Of a DNA stretch of 41,464 bases, positions 25,672 through 34,751 are shown one piece after another. Origin of the DNA: an uncultured Caulobacterales bacterium (lineage in GTDB: Bacteria; Pseudomonadota; Alphaproteobacteria; Caulobacterales; Maricaulaceae); assembly GCA_937965735.1 (NCBI GenBank), contig CALCKU010000065.1, forward strand, positions 1-41,464, read 5' to 3'. The notes below the pieces were generated by a model, which ran no database searches, had not been told where the DNA came from, and was given only the letters and a program-made list of their open reading frames with translations. The translations under genes were made by a program, and so were the position numbers. Numbering within the stretch: position 1 is the first letter of the stretch; each line of letters starts with the position of its first letter.

Positions 25672-26133
25672 TTATCCTTCCCGTAATTTAGACGCTGCGA
25701 GATGAACCGCGGCGCGAATGCGCGGATAAGTACCGCACCGACAGAGGTTTGCCGAAAGCGCTTGATCAATATCTGCGTCTGTCGGGTCTGGATTCATATC
25801 AAGGAATGCACTGGCCGCCATGATGTGACCCGCTTGGCAATAGCCGCATTGCGCCACTTGTTTTTCAATCCACGCGGCCTGCACAGCGTGTAAAGCCTTC
25901 GGCGAGCCAAGCCCTTCAATTGTGGTAATCTGCGCCCCTTTCACAGACTTTACCCGTATTGAACAAGACCGCACAGCCATACCGTCCACATGCACCGTAC
26001 ACGCGCCGCATTGCGCGATACCACATCCATATTTCGGGCCTTTAATCTTTAATTCGTCTCGTAAAACCCAGAGGAGCGGCATGTCGTCTTCAACATCAAG
26101 TGTGTAACCCTGTCCATTTACAGACAATTCCAT
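25672..26133 (-). CDS. Molybdenum hydroxylase small [2Fe-2S] subunit, isoquinoline 1-oxidoreductase alpha type
   Basis: The 153-residue protein carries the two iron-sulfur domains of the xanthine-oxidase family. The plant-type ferredoxin domain has Cys-x4-Cys-x2-Cys and a distal Cys ([17 protein letters not shown] and SCSI). The second, helical domain has CGYCQAG and [11 protein letters not shown]. It passes electrons from the molybdenum site in the large subunit outward. GGGGGA lies a few bases before the ATG. It is the first gene of the operon, five bases from the large-subunit gene, and has no signal peptide of its own, so it probably travels with the large subunit through the Tat system. 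The region upstream (26134-26260) is shared with a divergent methyltransferase. Confidence 0.95.
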   Translation of the reverse strand: MELSVNGQGYTLDVEDDMPLLWVLRDELKIKGPKYGCGIAQCGACTVHVDGMAVRSCSIRVKSVKGAQITTIEGLGSPKALHAVQAAWIEKQVAQCGYCQAGHIMAASAFLDMNPDPTDADIDQALSANLCRCGTYPRIRAAVHLAASKLREG

Positions 26134-26260
26134 ATATCCCCCAAATCCTCAATAGGACTAGATTTTACAAAACTATAAAAACGTGTTTCCTATAAACGAA
26201 TATTTGCCTTATGGGTCAAGCACCATAATTCAACAATAATGACGGGCGAAAGTCACACCC

Positions 26261-27970
26261 ATGGAGAAAGAGCCTTTAAAACCCAGCCATCTTCTTTCTG
26301 ATTTATCGACAAAAGACGCCGCAAAGCGACTCAATGTGTCGGAGGCTTCGATTAAAAATTGGGTAAAAGCCGGTGAATTAACCCGTACGAAAACCGGATT
26401 AATAACAGCGAAATCGCTTCTTTTCTTTACAAGAAATATCGCAGGCACCTCGCGCTTGATCCAACGCGCCAATAAGTTATATCAAGCTGGAACCCCGCCG
26501 CACTCACAAGAAAAACTCATCAAATCCGAAGCACTGTCTCAGGCTTATGAAAACACCCTGAGCCCGTCTTACCGGAACCGCGAAGGCATATATTACACAC
26601 CCGCCCCTATTATCGATTCCATGCTGGCAAGCCTTCCCGAAGACGTATCAAACTTTCGTTTCTTTGATCCGTGTTGCGGCACGGGTAACTTTCTTTTAGG
26701 GGCTTTACGCCGAGGTTTTAAACCGCACAATATTTACGGTCAAGATTGTGACCCCCGCGCCCTTTCGATTGCCAAGACTCGTATGGAGCGCGAGACAGGG
26801 CATTCGTTTTCAAACCTAAATTGTGGTGATTTTTTAAGCCATGATTTTGTAAAAGAAGATACTGCAAAGCCTGAGACTTTAAAGCGTGCTTTGAGCAAAC
26901 AGACCCTATCCGCACAGCAGCCTTATGACGTTATTGCCACAAACCCGCCTTGGGGCAAAAAATATACGCGCGCCGAAAAACTTAATTTTGCTAAATATTT
27001 TGGACTCAATGCCCCTATCGGATCTGCGGCTTTGTTTAGTTTAAACGCGCTAAAACAGCTTAAACAAGGCGGCTATTGCGCGCTCTTACTGCCTGAATCT
27101 TGTTCCAATATTTCAACATTTGAGCCTTTGCGACAGCATTTTCTAACCTTAGACATTATCGCGCTTACGGACCATGGACGCCCGTTTAAAGGTTTGCTGA
27201 CACGGGCGCATTCGATTGTACTGCGTAACGCATCACCCAGCCCCGACCAAAAAATAGAGTGCACGACCCATACGCATCAAAACCAAAATAATAAATTACA
27301 AGTTTGCAAACGCACACAAAAAAGTTTCACAACACAACCAAAATTGATTTTGAACTTCCAAACCACGCCGCAAGACCAACACGTTTTAGATCACATTTAT
27401 AACCAACCGCATCTGACCTTAAAAGATAAGGGACATATAACAGATAAGGTTCAATGGGGCTTAGGCATCGTGACGGGCCAAAACAAAACATATTGCAGAG
27501 CAAAGCCCAATCCAGGAGACGTGCCGATTTTCAGAGGGGCCGATATTTTAAAAACAGGTCTAAAAGCCCCCACGCATTTTATTGATCCAGACATATCCCA
27601 ATACAGGCAAGCCGCGCCAAAAGCGCTCTATTATGCCCGCGAAAAACTCATTTACAAATTTATCAGTGACCGTTTGGTCTTTCACTATGACACAAAACAA
27701 AGCCTTATTTTGAACAGTGCCAATATGCTCATCCTCCCTGACACATTCCCGGTTACGCATTGGCAATTGGCTTTTTTGTTCAATACGGATTTAATGACAT
27801 TTTTATTTCGAAAGATGTTTGTCACCCGTAAAGTCTTACGATCAGACCTTGAAACCCTCCCAATATTTCACACATTTTTTGATCGGGAAACAGACTTAAC
27901 CGAAGAGACTTTACTCAAGCATTTAGGCCTCAAACCGCACGGGCGCTCTTATCAAATCTTAGACGCGTAA
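26261..27970 (+). CDS. N6-adenine-type DNA methyltransferase with N-terminal HTH and TaqI-like C-terminus
   Basis: The 569-residue protein begins with a helix-turn-helix of the excisionase/MerR type (STKDAAKRLNVSEASIKNWVKAGEL, about residues 16-40). The catalytic domain starts with motif X (REGIYYTP, 108-113), then motif I FDPCCGTGNFLLGAL (135-149), an acidic motif II (GQDCDPRAL), and motif IV NPPWG (228-232), the signature of N6-adenine methyltransferases. The C-terminal 200 residues (QWGLGIVTGQNKTY ... FRGADI ... KALYYAREKLIYKF) resemble the TaqI/Eco57I target-recognition domain. There is no nuclease domain and no adjacent restriction or specificity gene, so it is either a solitary methyltransferase or part of a defence system without its partner. 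Divergent from the molybdenum-hydroxylase operon. Confidence 0.85.
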   Translation: MEKEPLKPSHLLSDLSTKDAAKRLNVSEASIKNWVKAGELTRTKTGLITAKSLLFFTRNIAGTSRLIQRANKLYQAGTPPHSQEKLIKSEALSQAYENTLSPSYRNREGIYYTPAPIIDSMLASLPEDVSNFRFFDPCCGTGNFLLGALRRGFKPHNIYGQDCDPRALSIAKTRMERETGHSFSNLNCGDFLSHDFVKEDTAKPETLKRALSKQTLSAQQPYDVIATNPPWGKKYTRAEKLNFAKYFGLNAPIGSAALFSLNALKQLKQGGYCALLLPESCSNISTFEPLRQHFLTLDIIALTDHGRPFKGLLTRAHSIVLRNASPSPDQKIECTTHTHQNQNNKLQVCKRTQKSFTTQPKLILNFQTTPQDQHVLDHIYNQPHLTLKDKGHITDKVQWGLGIVTGQNKTYCRAKPNPGDVPIFRGADILKTGLKAPTHFIDPDISQYRQAAPKALYYAREKLIYKFISDRLVFHYDTKQSLILNSANMLILPDTFPVTHWQLAFLFNTDLMTFLFRKMFVTRKVLRSDLETLPIFHTFFDRETDLTEETLLKHLGLKPHGRSYQILDA

Positions 27971-28075
27971 ATTTATCCCATCAAGTCATCCTATTTCTAG
28001 CGCTTGAATAATTTTAAAAATCTGCGCATTTTAAATACCGTTACAGTTTCAGTATATTTCGCGGTGGGCCCATTT

Positions 28076-29566
28076 ATGAAATCGTCTCTTTTTTCCAAAA
28101 CCCTAATCTCTCAAACTCCGGGTTCTAAAACCCTGTTTGCTAAAGTGATGGGGTCTGTCTTGTGTTTCTGGCTTACGGCTTGCGCGAGTACATCTGTACT
28201 CGCCACACAAAAAAGCGGTAAACCCTCGGTTACAGTCCCGGGCAGTTTTGCGGATGGAAACAAGGGCCTGGCCCAAAGACTGAACGCCCGTCAAACCCCA
28301 ACAAAAGCGAAAAACGTTATTTTGTTTATCGGCGATGGTATGGGCGTCTCAACCGTTACCGCCATGCGCATCCATGCAGGACAGAAAAATGGCATGACGG
28401 GCGAAGAATATGTCTTAACAATGGACAGGTTTCCGCATCTGGCCTTGGCGAAAACCTATAATACAGATCAACAAGTCTCCGATTCCGCTGGAACAGCCTC
28501 TGCAATAATGACGGGACAGAAAACCCGCGCGGGAGTTTTAAATATTTCACCTGCGGTCAAGAAAGGCGATTGCGCCAATGCTCTTAAGGCACAGGTTCCG
28601 ACCTTGTTTGAACAAGCGAGCCAAAACGGCCTCTCAACAGGGATTGTTTCAACCGCGCGCATCACGCATGCGACCCCCGCAGCCGCTTACGCGAAATCAC
28701 CGCACAGAAACTGGGAAAGCGATAAAGACCTGCCAGAATCAGCGCGCAATGCGGGCTGCCGTTCCATTGCCGCGCAGATGCAGAATGCGATTACGTCGGG
28801 TACATTGGATTTAGTTTTAGGCGGCGGTAATGAAAAATTCCCAAAAGAGTTTATGGACACATTGCCTGGAACAAAACTCATATCTGGGGCGGATCTGTCT
28901 GCCACAGACCGCAAGACCCCGCTCCCAATTGTGGGGCTATTTTCCCAAGACCATATGGCGTATATGGCCTCCAAAAAACCCAATAATACTGAGCCAAGCT
29001 TATCCGAGATGACTCGCAAAGCCGTGTCCCGCCTTGAAAATACGCAAGGCGGATATGTGCTTATGGTCGAAGGCGGACGCATTGATCACGGGCATCATGC
29101 GGGTAAGGCGGAACTCGCATTGGAAGAGGGCATTGAATTTGACAGAGCTGTCAAAGCGGCTGTTGATTTAATCGATCCTGACGAGACTTTAATTATTGTC
29201 ACCGCCGATCACAGCCATGTCTTTACGATTGCAGGCTACCCAACGCGTGGCAATCCAATTTTAGGAACCGTAATCGGCAATGATAAAACAGGGACGCCAA
29301 AAACAAAGCCAACACTCGCGAATGACGGCTTGCCTTATACGACTTTGGGTTACCAAAACGGGATCGGCGCGACGAAAGGTGAACGCAGTCCAATGCTAAA
29401 TAGCGGTCAAGTCATAATACAAAAGGCGGCCATTCCAACAGATTATGAAACCCATGCGGGCGAAGACGTGCCCGTCTTTGCCATTGGCCCGTCATCCGAT
29501 CTGGTATCTGGTGTCATGGAGCAAAACACGATTTATCACATTATGCGACACGCGCTCGGGTTCTAA
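28076..29566 (+). CDS. Alkaline phosphatase (PhoA-type) lipoprotein
   Basis: The enzyme releases phosphate from phosphomonoesters in the envelope. From ATG 28076 it has 496 residues; a TTG 72 bases further up is in frame but has no support. A long lipoprotein signal ends in FWLTAC, so the enzyme is probably anchored. Catalytic motifs are the first Mg/Zn-binding Asp in NVILFIGDGMG, the nucleophile Ser in DSAGTASAIMTG, the metal ligands VEGGRIDHGHHAGK, and IIVTADHSH with the zinc-binding His. A final His (ETHAGEDVPVFAIGP) completes the zinc site. These are the standard positions for alkaline phosphatase. The gene is convergent with the fliJ-like gene and downstream of the methyltransferase by 105 bases. 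A PhoB box was not identified. Confidence 0.92.
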   Translation: MKSSLFSKTLISQTPGSKTLFAKVMGSVLCFWLTACASTSVLATQKSGKPSVTVPGSFADGNKGLAQRLNARQTPTKAKNVILFIGDGMGVSTVTAMRIHAGQKNGMTGEEYVLTMDRFPHLALAKTYNTDQQVSDSAGTASAIMTGQKTRAGVLNISPAVKKGDCANALKAQVPTLFEQASQNGLSTGIVSTARITHATPAAAYAKSPHRNWESDKDLPESARNAGCRSIAAQMQNAITSGTLDLVLGGGNEKFPKEFMDTLPGTKLISGADLSATDRKTPLPIVGLFSQDHMAYMASKKPNNTEPSLSEMTRKAVSRLENTQGGYVLMVEGGRIDHGHHAGKAELALEEGIEFDRAVKAAVDLIDPDETLIIVTADHSHVFTIAGYPTRGNPILGTVIGNDKTGTPKTKPTLANDGLPYTTLGYQNGIGATKGERSPMLNSGQVIIQKAAIPTDYETHAGEDVPVFAIGPSSDLVSGVMEQNTIYHIMRHALGF

Positions 29567-29595
29567 ACAAATTGGGACGCCTTATCGCTTTAGCG

Positions 29596-30072
29596 CTAAG
29601 CACGTCCAGATTTGCGTTCCGTCGTTAACCATAGATCTTGAGTGGTCTGCGCGGTTTTATCATCAAAAACCCTGCGACGTTCCGCATGGTCAGCTTTTGC
29701 TAAAGCCCTCAACGTGTCTTCACGGACAATTAAAACCTTCAGATCTGATTTTAAACGCTCTAGCTCAGGCTGTAATGTTTCTATCTTTTGGCTAATTTGC
29801 CCAGCCTTCATGCGTTGTTGTGTTTCCCAACGCTCAAAAACGCCGATATTATAGAAAAAAGCATCCTGACTTTCCGAAACTTTATCGTTTTGAAGTGAGT
29901 TGGCGGAGCCCGCTAAGAGCTTTTCATGCGCGGTAATGACACAATCCTGCACGGCCTTAATCTCGTCTTCAAGCGCGCGTATCTGGCGTAAGACTTGGTT
30001 TAACGCCCCCTCGGCATGGGTGCGTTTGAGCGTGTTAATCCGCAAAAGCGCTATGAAATCACTCCCCGCCAC
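29596..30072 (-). CDS. fliJ: FliJ-like coiled-coil protein of the flagellar export apparatus
   Basis: This 158-residue protein is almost entirely helical with heptad-like repeats: a first long helix (LNQVLRQIRALEDEIKAVQDCV), a loop, then a second (EIETLQPELERLKSDLKVLIVREDTLRAL) and a third around KADHAERR. The length and the antiparallel coiled-coil pattern fit FliJ, which stimulates the export ATPase FliI and its contact with FlhA. It starts three bases after flhB in the same operon. In most flagellar clusters fliJ follows fliI, but here fliI is on the other strand about 6 kb away. Recognition rests on shape and place, not on a strong motif, so another export-related coiled-coil protein is possible. 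Confidence 0.7.
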   Translation of the reverse strand: MAGSDFIALLRINTLKRTHAEGALNQVLRQIRALEDEIKAVQDCVITAHEKLLAGSANSLQNDKVSESQDAFFYNIGVFERWETQQRMKAGQISQKIETLQPELERLKSDLKVLIVREDTLRALAKADHAERRRVFDDKTAQTTQDLWLTTERKSGRA

Positions 30073-30075
30073 GCG

Positions 30076-31167
30076 CTAATATTCTTTTGGTTTAAGACTA
30101 TCCGCAAAATGGATAGAGGCCGCCACAGCAGCATAATGTTCAGGATTAATCGCCTCGCCAATCTCAATTGTCGCATAGAGTGAGCGCGCGCAAGGCGGAT
30201 CGGAATAAACAGGTACGTCATAGAGTTGCGCTCTTTGGCGAATACGGAGCGCCATTTCGTCAACCCCTTTGGCCACACAAATCGGAACGCCTTTATTCTT
30301 ACGGTCCCATTTCAATGCGACAGAATAATGCGTTGGATTGACGATCACAACATCAGCCCCCACAATATCTTGGAGCATTGTACTTTGCGACAGCGTCAAA
30401 GCGCGACTACGGCGCTCGCTCTTCATGTGCGGATCGCCTTCGCTTTCCTTATTTTCGTCTTTAACTTCTTTCAGTGTCATCCGTAATTTCTTCAAATGCG
30501 CAAACCGTGCATAGGGTAAATCAAACAAAGTAATGATCGCCATGGCCCCAATCATATAATAAGTAAGCGTCAAGGACATATCCCGCATTTCTGGCAATAT
30601 ATTTCCTGCGGCAATCCCGCTCATTCCCGGCAAAGTTTCAAGCAGGGACATAAAAAAGAAAATTCCAACAACGGTAACAAAGAGCAATTTAAAAAAGCGC
30701 TTGCCAAATTCAACTAAACCTTGCGGGCCATATTTCTGCTTCGCATTCGAAATGGGCGAGATACGTGAAAGTTTGGGTTTGAGCTTTTCAGGCGCAAAGA
30801 CAATGGCTTGTTGTAAAATCAAAGAGATCAAAATGAACGCAATGAAAACCCCAAACACAGGGGCAACCGCGACAATGGGTTCAAACACAAGGCCGTCAAG
30901 AATAGTCAGCGTGGCTCGACCTTCACGCAATAAAAACTGAGCCCCTATATCTTCGGGATATTCAAGCATAGACGATAAAGACGCCATCATTTTTACGGAG
31001 GCTGTATTGACAAGAAGCAAAAGCGCTATGGCAAGCCCCGCATAAAGCATAAGCGTATTGGCTTCTGTCGATTGGGGAATATCCCCTTTCTCTCTCGACT
31101 TTCGTATTTTTGCTTCAGAGGCGTCAAAACTCTTTTCTTGGCCGCCTTCATCACCTTCCTCTGCCAT
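30076..31167 (-). CDS. flhB: Flagellar export switch protein FlhB
   Basis: FlhB is the substrate-specificity switch of the flagellar type III export gate in the inner membrane. The 363-residue protein has a short cytosolic start (QEKSFDASEAKIRKSREKGDIPQSTE), four membrane helices, and a cytosolic domain with the autocleavage motif NPTH (VVIVNPTHYSVALKW) followed by the usual VCAKGVDEMALRIRQRA-type helix and the SDPPCARSLYATIEIGE segment. Cleavage between Asn and Pro switches export from rod/hook to filament subunits. It begins three bases after fliR and ends three bases before fliJ, typical of one transcript. The length matches the family. Confidence 0.96.
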   Translation of the reverse strand: MAEEGDEGGQEKSFDASEAKIRKSREKGDIPQSTEANTLMLYAGLAIALLLLVNTASVKMMASLSSMLEYPEDIGAQFLLREGRATLTILDGLVFEPIVAVAPVFGVFIAFILISLILQQAIVFAPEKLKPKLSRISPISNAKQKYGPQGLVEFGKRFFKLLFVTVVGIFFFMSLLETLPGMSGIAAGNILPEMRDMSLTLTYYMIGAMAIITLFDLPYARFAHLKKLRMTLKEVKDENKESEGDPHMKSERRSRALTLSQSTMLQDIVGADVVIVNPTHYSVALKWDRKNKGVPICVAKGVDEMALRIRQRAQLYDVPVYSDPPCARSLYATIEIGEAINPEHYAAVAASIHFADSLKPKEY

Positions 31168-31170
31168 GCT

Positions 31171-31950
31171 CTATCCAATCAACCGGTTAGAATAGTCGAT
31201 GAAATATTTCATCCAGGCCAAAAGTAAAGCGCTAGACCCCAGAGCGAGCAAAGCCAGCCCCACGCCCGTAATGGCAGGCATGCCCACAAAAGAAACCATC
31301 AATTGTGGCATGGCCCGGTTCACAAAGCCCAAGAGCAGATTATAAATAAAATTCAGCAGGATAAATGGGAAAGCGAGCGTTACACTAATCTCAAAAACCC
31401 CCATCGCTTTTTGGGTAAGCGAAAACGCGATCTTATCAAAATCCGGCGCGCTGCCGAGCGGGAAAACCTCGTAAGAGCGGTACAAAATCCGAAAGGCTTC
31501 AATATGGAAATCATAGGTCATTAACAGGGTTACACCGACCATCATTAACAGCGTACTGATTGTTGTGTTCGGTTCCGTTGTAATCCCTTGTCCGAGCGGT
31601 TGAGACAGGGACAAAGCTTGTGAAGCGATGGTTCCAAGGAGTTGCAAAACAAAGATTGTTAGCCGCAAAGCAAACCCTAAAAACGCGCCGTAAATCGCCT
31701 CTTTGACAATCAATAAAACGCCCATTGTCAGGGTGAGGCTACTATAATCAAGCGGCGGCAAAACAAGCGGAACTAAAAGCCAAGTCAGAAGAAACCCCGT
31801 GACTAAACGCATACGCGCAGAGACAGCCAGCTCTCCAATGCCAGGAATTAAAAACAAAAAAAGCGACATGCGCGCAAAGATCGCTATAATCGGAAACACT
31901 GCTGTGAGGTAAGGCGCGACATATTCCGAAAATCCGCTGAGGAATTCCAT
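31171..31950 (-). CDS. fliR: Flagellar export gate protein FliR
   Basis: FliR is part of the FliPQR core of the export gate. The 259-residue membrane protein has the family pattern: first helix with AVFPIIAIFARMSLFLFLIPGIGE, the GFLLTWLLVP segment, LIVKEAIYGAFLGFALRLTIFVLQLLGTIASQALSLSQPLGQG (FliR plug-region neighbourhood), and the C-terminal NFIYNLLLGFVNRAMPQLMV-FVGMPAITGVGLALL. It lies 25 bases after flhA and three bases before flhB. Length is normal (about 255-265). fliP and fliO are not in the window. Confidence 0.96.
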   Translation of the reverse strand: MEFLSGFSEYVAPYLTAVFPIIAIFARMSLFLFLIPGIGELAVSARMRLVTGFLLTWLLVPLVLPPLDYSSLTLTMGVLLIVKEAIYGAFLGFALRLTIFVLQLLGTIASQALSLSQPLGQGITTEPNTTISTLLMMVGVTLLMTYDFHIEAFRILYRSYEVFPLGSAPDFDKIAFSLTQKAMGVFEISVTLAFPFILLNFIYNLLLGFVNRAMPQLMVSFVGMPAITGVGLALLALGSSALLLAWMKYFIDYSNRLIG

Positions 31951-31975
31951 ACGCGCTAGACCTTAAGGCGAGGCA

Positions 31976-34129
31976 TTAGGCGACACCCATGATAGAGGGC
32001 CGTTCAGTCGTCGCAATTTCCTCGTAAGAAATTACGGGATTACGAATATTTTTGGCTTTAAGGACAGATGCAATAAAGCGCCGCCTTTTAGACGTTGTAG
32101 CAATGACCGCATAAGCCCCTTGCTGGGCTGATTTATCCACTTGCGTTCGAACCGCATTGGCCAAATTATTAAACTCGTCGGGTGGCAAGGCAATATCACG
32201 ACGACCCGACTCGTCTGACGTTTCATTCGCACGAAATTTTTGTTCCCATTCAGGCCCGATTTGTACAATGGGTAAACGCCCATTTTCATCGCGCAATTTT
32301 GGAACAAATTGATAACTTATGCGGTTGCGTACAAAATCAGCAATCTGTTCTGTTGTATTCAGCGAAGTTCGAGCCTCTGAAATTGTTTCCAAAATCAAGG
32401 GTAAGTTTCGAATGGACACGCGCTCTTCAAGCAAGAGCCGTAACACGCCTTGAAATAATTCTAGCGGGACTTTATCGGGTAGGAACTCTTCAAGGATTTT
32501 CTTATTAGACTCAGCCCGTTCAGGGTCCGATACATTTTTAAAGGTCTCCAACGTATTCCGCAAAGAACGCCGCGTTAAAAGTTTAGTGAAATTATCTTGA
32601 ATAATTTCAAGCACATGCGTGGCAAGCACTTCGATCGGGGCAATCGTCGTAGCCCCCATCAAAGTCAATTCATCTTCATGCTCTTTCTTGACCCAACGGG
32701 CTGGCGCTTGAAAAACAGGTTCTTTCGTATTCTCCCCAGGAATTTCCGAATGTTCATGCGGTTCAATAAGCGCTAAAATTTCGTCTGATTTAATTATATC
32801 AGTGGTCATAATCGCACCCTGAATTTTAATCCGGTAATGATCGCGCCTTAATTGCGCATTGTCTGTGAGACGTATAGGCGGCAAGACAAAGCCGTATTCC
32901 GTAGCGACAAATTTCCGAATTTTTTGTATTCTTTGGTCAAAGCCAAAATCTTCATGCATGATCGTCGGCACAAGATTTGGCGATAATTCAACATTAATTT
33001 CGTCAATATCCAGCGCGTCACCCAATGTCGCCTCTTTCGGTGCTTCGGGTGTGACCTCATCCGATTTTTGTGATTCAGTCTCTTCCTTAAGTTGGGTTTG
33101 ATAGGAAAAATACGCCACCGCGCCCAAAATCATCGCACCGCCCATAAAGGGTACGAATGGCAGGCCTGGGAAAAACGCAAAGATCATCATAATTCCAGAA
33201 ACCGCCGCCATGGCCGCAGGATGACGCGTAAATTGTTTGGCCAGAGCCAAATCAACTGTGCCTTCTGCTTTGCCTTTCGCGAGTAAAAGGCCCGCTGAAA
33301 TTGAAATAATGACCGCAGGGATTTGAGAAACAAGGCCATCACCCACGGTTAAAACGGAGTAATTTCGAACCGCTTCGCTAAAGGAAATCTTATGGACGCC
33401 AATCCCAATCCCAATCCCCGCGATCAAATTCAACAGCGTAATTAAAATACCCGCAACCGCATCGCCTTTCATAAATTTCGACACACCATCAAGAGAGCCA
33501 AGGAAAGCGGTTTCTTCTTGCTCTGTACGGCGGCGTAAGCTTGCCTCTGCATGGGAAATCGCACCCGCAGCCAAATCGGCATCAATCGCCATTTGCTTAC
33601 CCGGCATGGCGTCTAGGGCAAATCGTGCCCCGACCTCGGCCATACGCCCTGCACCCTTTGTGATAACCATGAAGTTGACAATCACAAGCACGGCGAAAAC
33701 AATCAGACCCATAAAAACAGACCCGCCCATAACGAACATGGCAAAGCCTTCGATTACCCCGCCTGCGGCCCCTGGCCCTGTATGGCCTTGGCCAATAATC
33801 AATTTGGTTGAAGAGACATTTAAAGAAAGACGCAAAAGTAAGGAGGCTAAAAGTACAGCGGGGAAAGAGCTGAAATCGAGCGGTTTTTCGATAAATAATG
33901 TGATGGTAAAAATCAAAATCGCAAAGGCGAATGAAGCCGACAAGCCAACATCTAAAACCCAGCTTGGGACAGGCAAAACCATCATCACGATAATCGCCAT
34001 CAAACCCATTGAGAGGAAAATAGTCGGATTCTTCAATAGCGCCAATGCGCCGCCGCCTTGCCCTATTTCCGTACCCTTAAGCCCTGCAACGGGGCTTACA
34101 GCCGTCATATTTGCGACAGTTTCATTCAT
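31976..34129 (-). CDS. flhA: Flagellar export gate protein FlhA
   Basis: FlhA is the large gate component that docks export chaperones and uses the proton-motive force. The protein, 717 residues from ATG 34129, has eight membrane segments in its first about 330 residues, including the FHIPEP-family core (LLRLSLNVSSTKLIIGQGHTGPGAAG, the GGRMAEVGARFALDAMPGKQMAIDADLAAGAI type loop, and VGDGLVSQIPAVIISISAGLLL). The cytosolic half (about 340-700) has the usual adaptor-binding subdomains. The frame continues 7 codons upstream to a TTG at 34150, but that overlaps fliQ and ATG at 34129 has the better spacing to the family start. It follows fliQ directly. Confidence 0.96.
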   Translation of the reverse strand: MNETVANMTAVSPVAGLKGTEIGQGGGALALLKNPTIFLSMGLMAIIVMMVLPVPSWVLDVGLSASFAFAILIFTITLFIEKPLDFSSFPAVLLASLLLRLSLNVSSTKLIIGQGHTGPGAAGGVIEGFAMFVMGGSVFMGLIVFAVLVIVNFMVITKGAGRMAEVGARFALDAMPGKQMAIDADLAAGAISHAEASLRRRTEQEETAFLGSLDGVSKFMKGDAVAGILITLLNLIAGIGIGIGVHKISFSEAVRNYSVLTVGDGLVSQIPAVIISISAGLLLAKGKAEGTVDLALAKQFTRHPAAMAAVSGIMMIFAFFPGLPFVPFMGGAMILGAVAYFSYQTQLKEETESQKSDEVTPEAPKEATLGDALDIDEINVELSPNLVPTIMHEDFGFDQRIQKIRKFVATEYGFVLPPIRLTDNAQLRRDHYRIKIQGAIMTTDIIKSDEILALIEPHEHSEIPGENTKEPVFQAPARWVKKEHEDELTLMGATTIAPIEVLATHVLEIIQDNFTKLLTRRSLRNTLETFKNVSDPERAESNKKILEEFLPDKVPLELFQGVLRLLLEERVSIRNLPLILETISEARTSLNTTEQIADFVRNRISYQFVPKLRDENGRLPIVQIGPEWEQKFRANETSDESGRRDIALPPDEFNNLANAVRTQVDKSAQQGAYAVIATTSKRRRFIASVLKAKNIRNPVISYEEIATTERPSIMGVA

Positions 34130-34136
34130 CTTGAAA

Positions 34137-34403
34137 TCACGGGCCTGCAATCACAGGAATGACTATATTGTCAAACAGATTGATCGCCATTCGAGCCATA
34201 AAGCCAGCCGTGATAAAAAATACAAATAACATCACGGCGAGCTTTGGCACAAAAGTTAACGTCATCTCTTGGATTGCTGTCAAAGCCTGCAAAAGACCGA
34301 CCACTAACCCCACTAAGAGCGCAGACGCCAAAAGGGGCGTTGCCATAATGGCCGCCCCCCATAGGAATTCGCGTAAAATTGAGAGAATTTCGGTCTCTGT
34401 CAT
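34137..34403 (-). CDS. fliQ: Flagellar export gate protein FliQ
   Basis: The 88-residue protein has two membrane helices, as usual for FliQ: ILREFLWGAAIMATPLLASALLVGLVVGLLQALTAIQEMTLTFVPKLAVMLFVFFITAGFMARMAINLF. FliQ joins FliP and FliR in the export gate. The ATQ(I)QE-type loop and the conserved P-x-L-x-x-A motif are clear. The gene follows fliE by 16 bases, and flhA starts eight bases after its stop. Confidence 0.94.
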   Translation of the reverse strand: MTETEILSILREFLWGAAIMATPLLASALLVGLVVGLLQALTAIQEMTLTFVPKLAVMLFVFFITAGFMARMAINLFDNIVIPVIAGP

Positions 34404-34419
34404 AGCTGTAACTCAGGCA

Positions 34420-34740
34420 TTACATCGGCATTCGCAAGAGTTCTTGATAGGCTTCGACGACACGGTTTCGGATGGTTACAGCGGTTTCCAATGCCACTTC
34501 AGCGGTCGCCAAAGCTTCGACAACCGAATGCGGATCCGCTTTACCCGTTGCCATAGCTTGGGTTGTTGTTTCTACATTTTCAAACACTTGCGCAAAAGCT
34601 TCAGCACTTTTGATAAGCGGGCTAGCCTCCGTAGGCTCTGGCGTGAGAAGCGCAGGCGGTTTTGCGGCCAAATCTGTCGGGGCCAGTGCTTGTTTCGCTT
34701 GTTGATATTGGCGTAAGGCCCCTAGTGATACAGGTTCCAT
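34420..34740 (-). CDS. fliE: Flagellar hook-basal-body protein FliE
   Basis: FliE links the MS ring to the proximal rod and is exported first. The 106-residue protein is helical with a low-complexity Ala/Pro N-terminal part. The conserved C-terminal half carries the FliE signature (DPHSVVEALATAEVALETAVTIRNRVVEAYQELLRMPM), where the -EA-x-x-x-A- and RNRVVEAYQE-LLRM residues are typical. The gene is 11 bases after flgC and 16 bases before fliQ. Length is normal (about 100-110). Confidence 0.93.
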   Translation of the reverse strand: MEPVSLGALRQYQQAKQALAPTDLAAKPPALLTPEPTEASPLIKSAEAFAQVFENVETTTQAMATGKADPHSVVEALATAEVALETAVTIRNRVVEAYQELLRMPM

Positions 34741-34751
34741 AATCCGTCTCC

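Noticed and set aside
33606-34229. 207-codon plus-strand frame antisense to flhA/fliQ
   Set aside because: It mirrors the flhA membrane helices in Ile/Lys/Thr-rich complement, with no recognisable domain. It is a shadow of the real genes.
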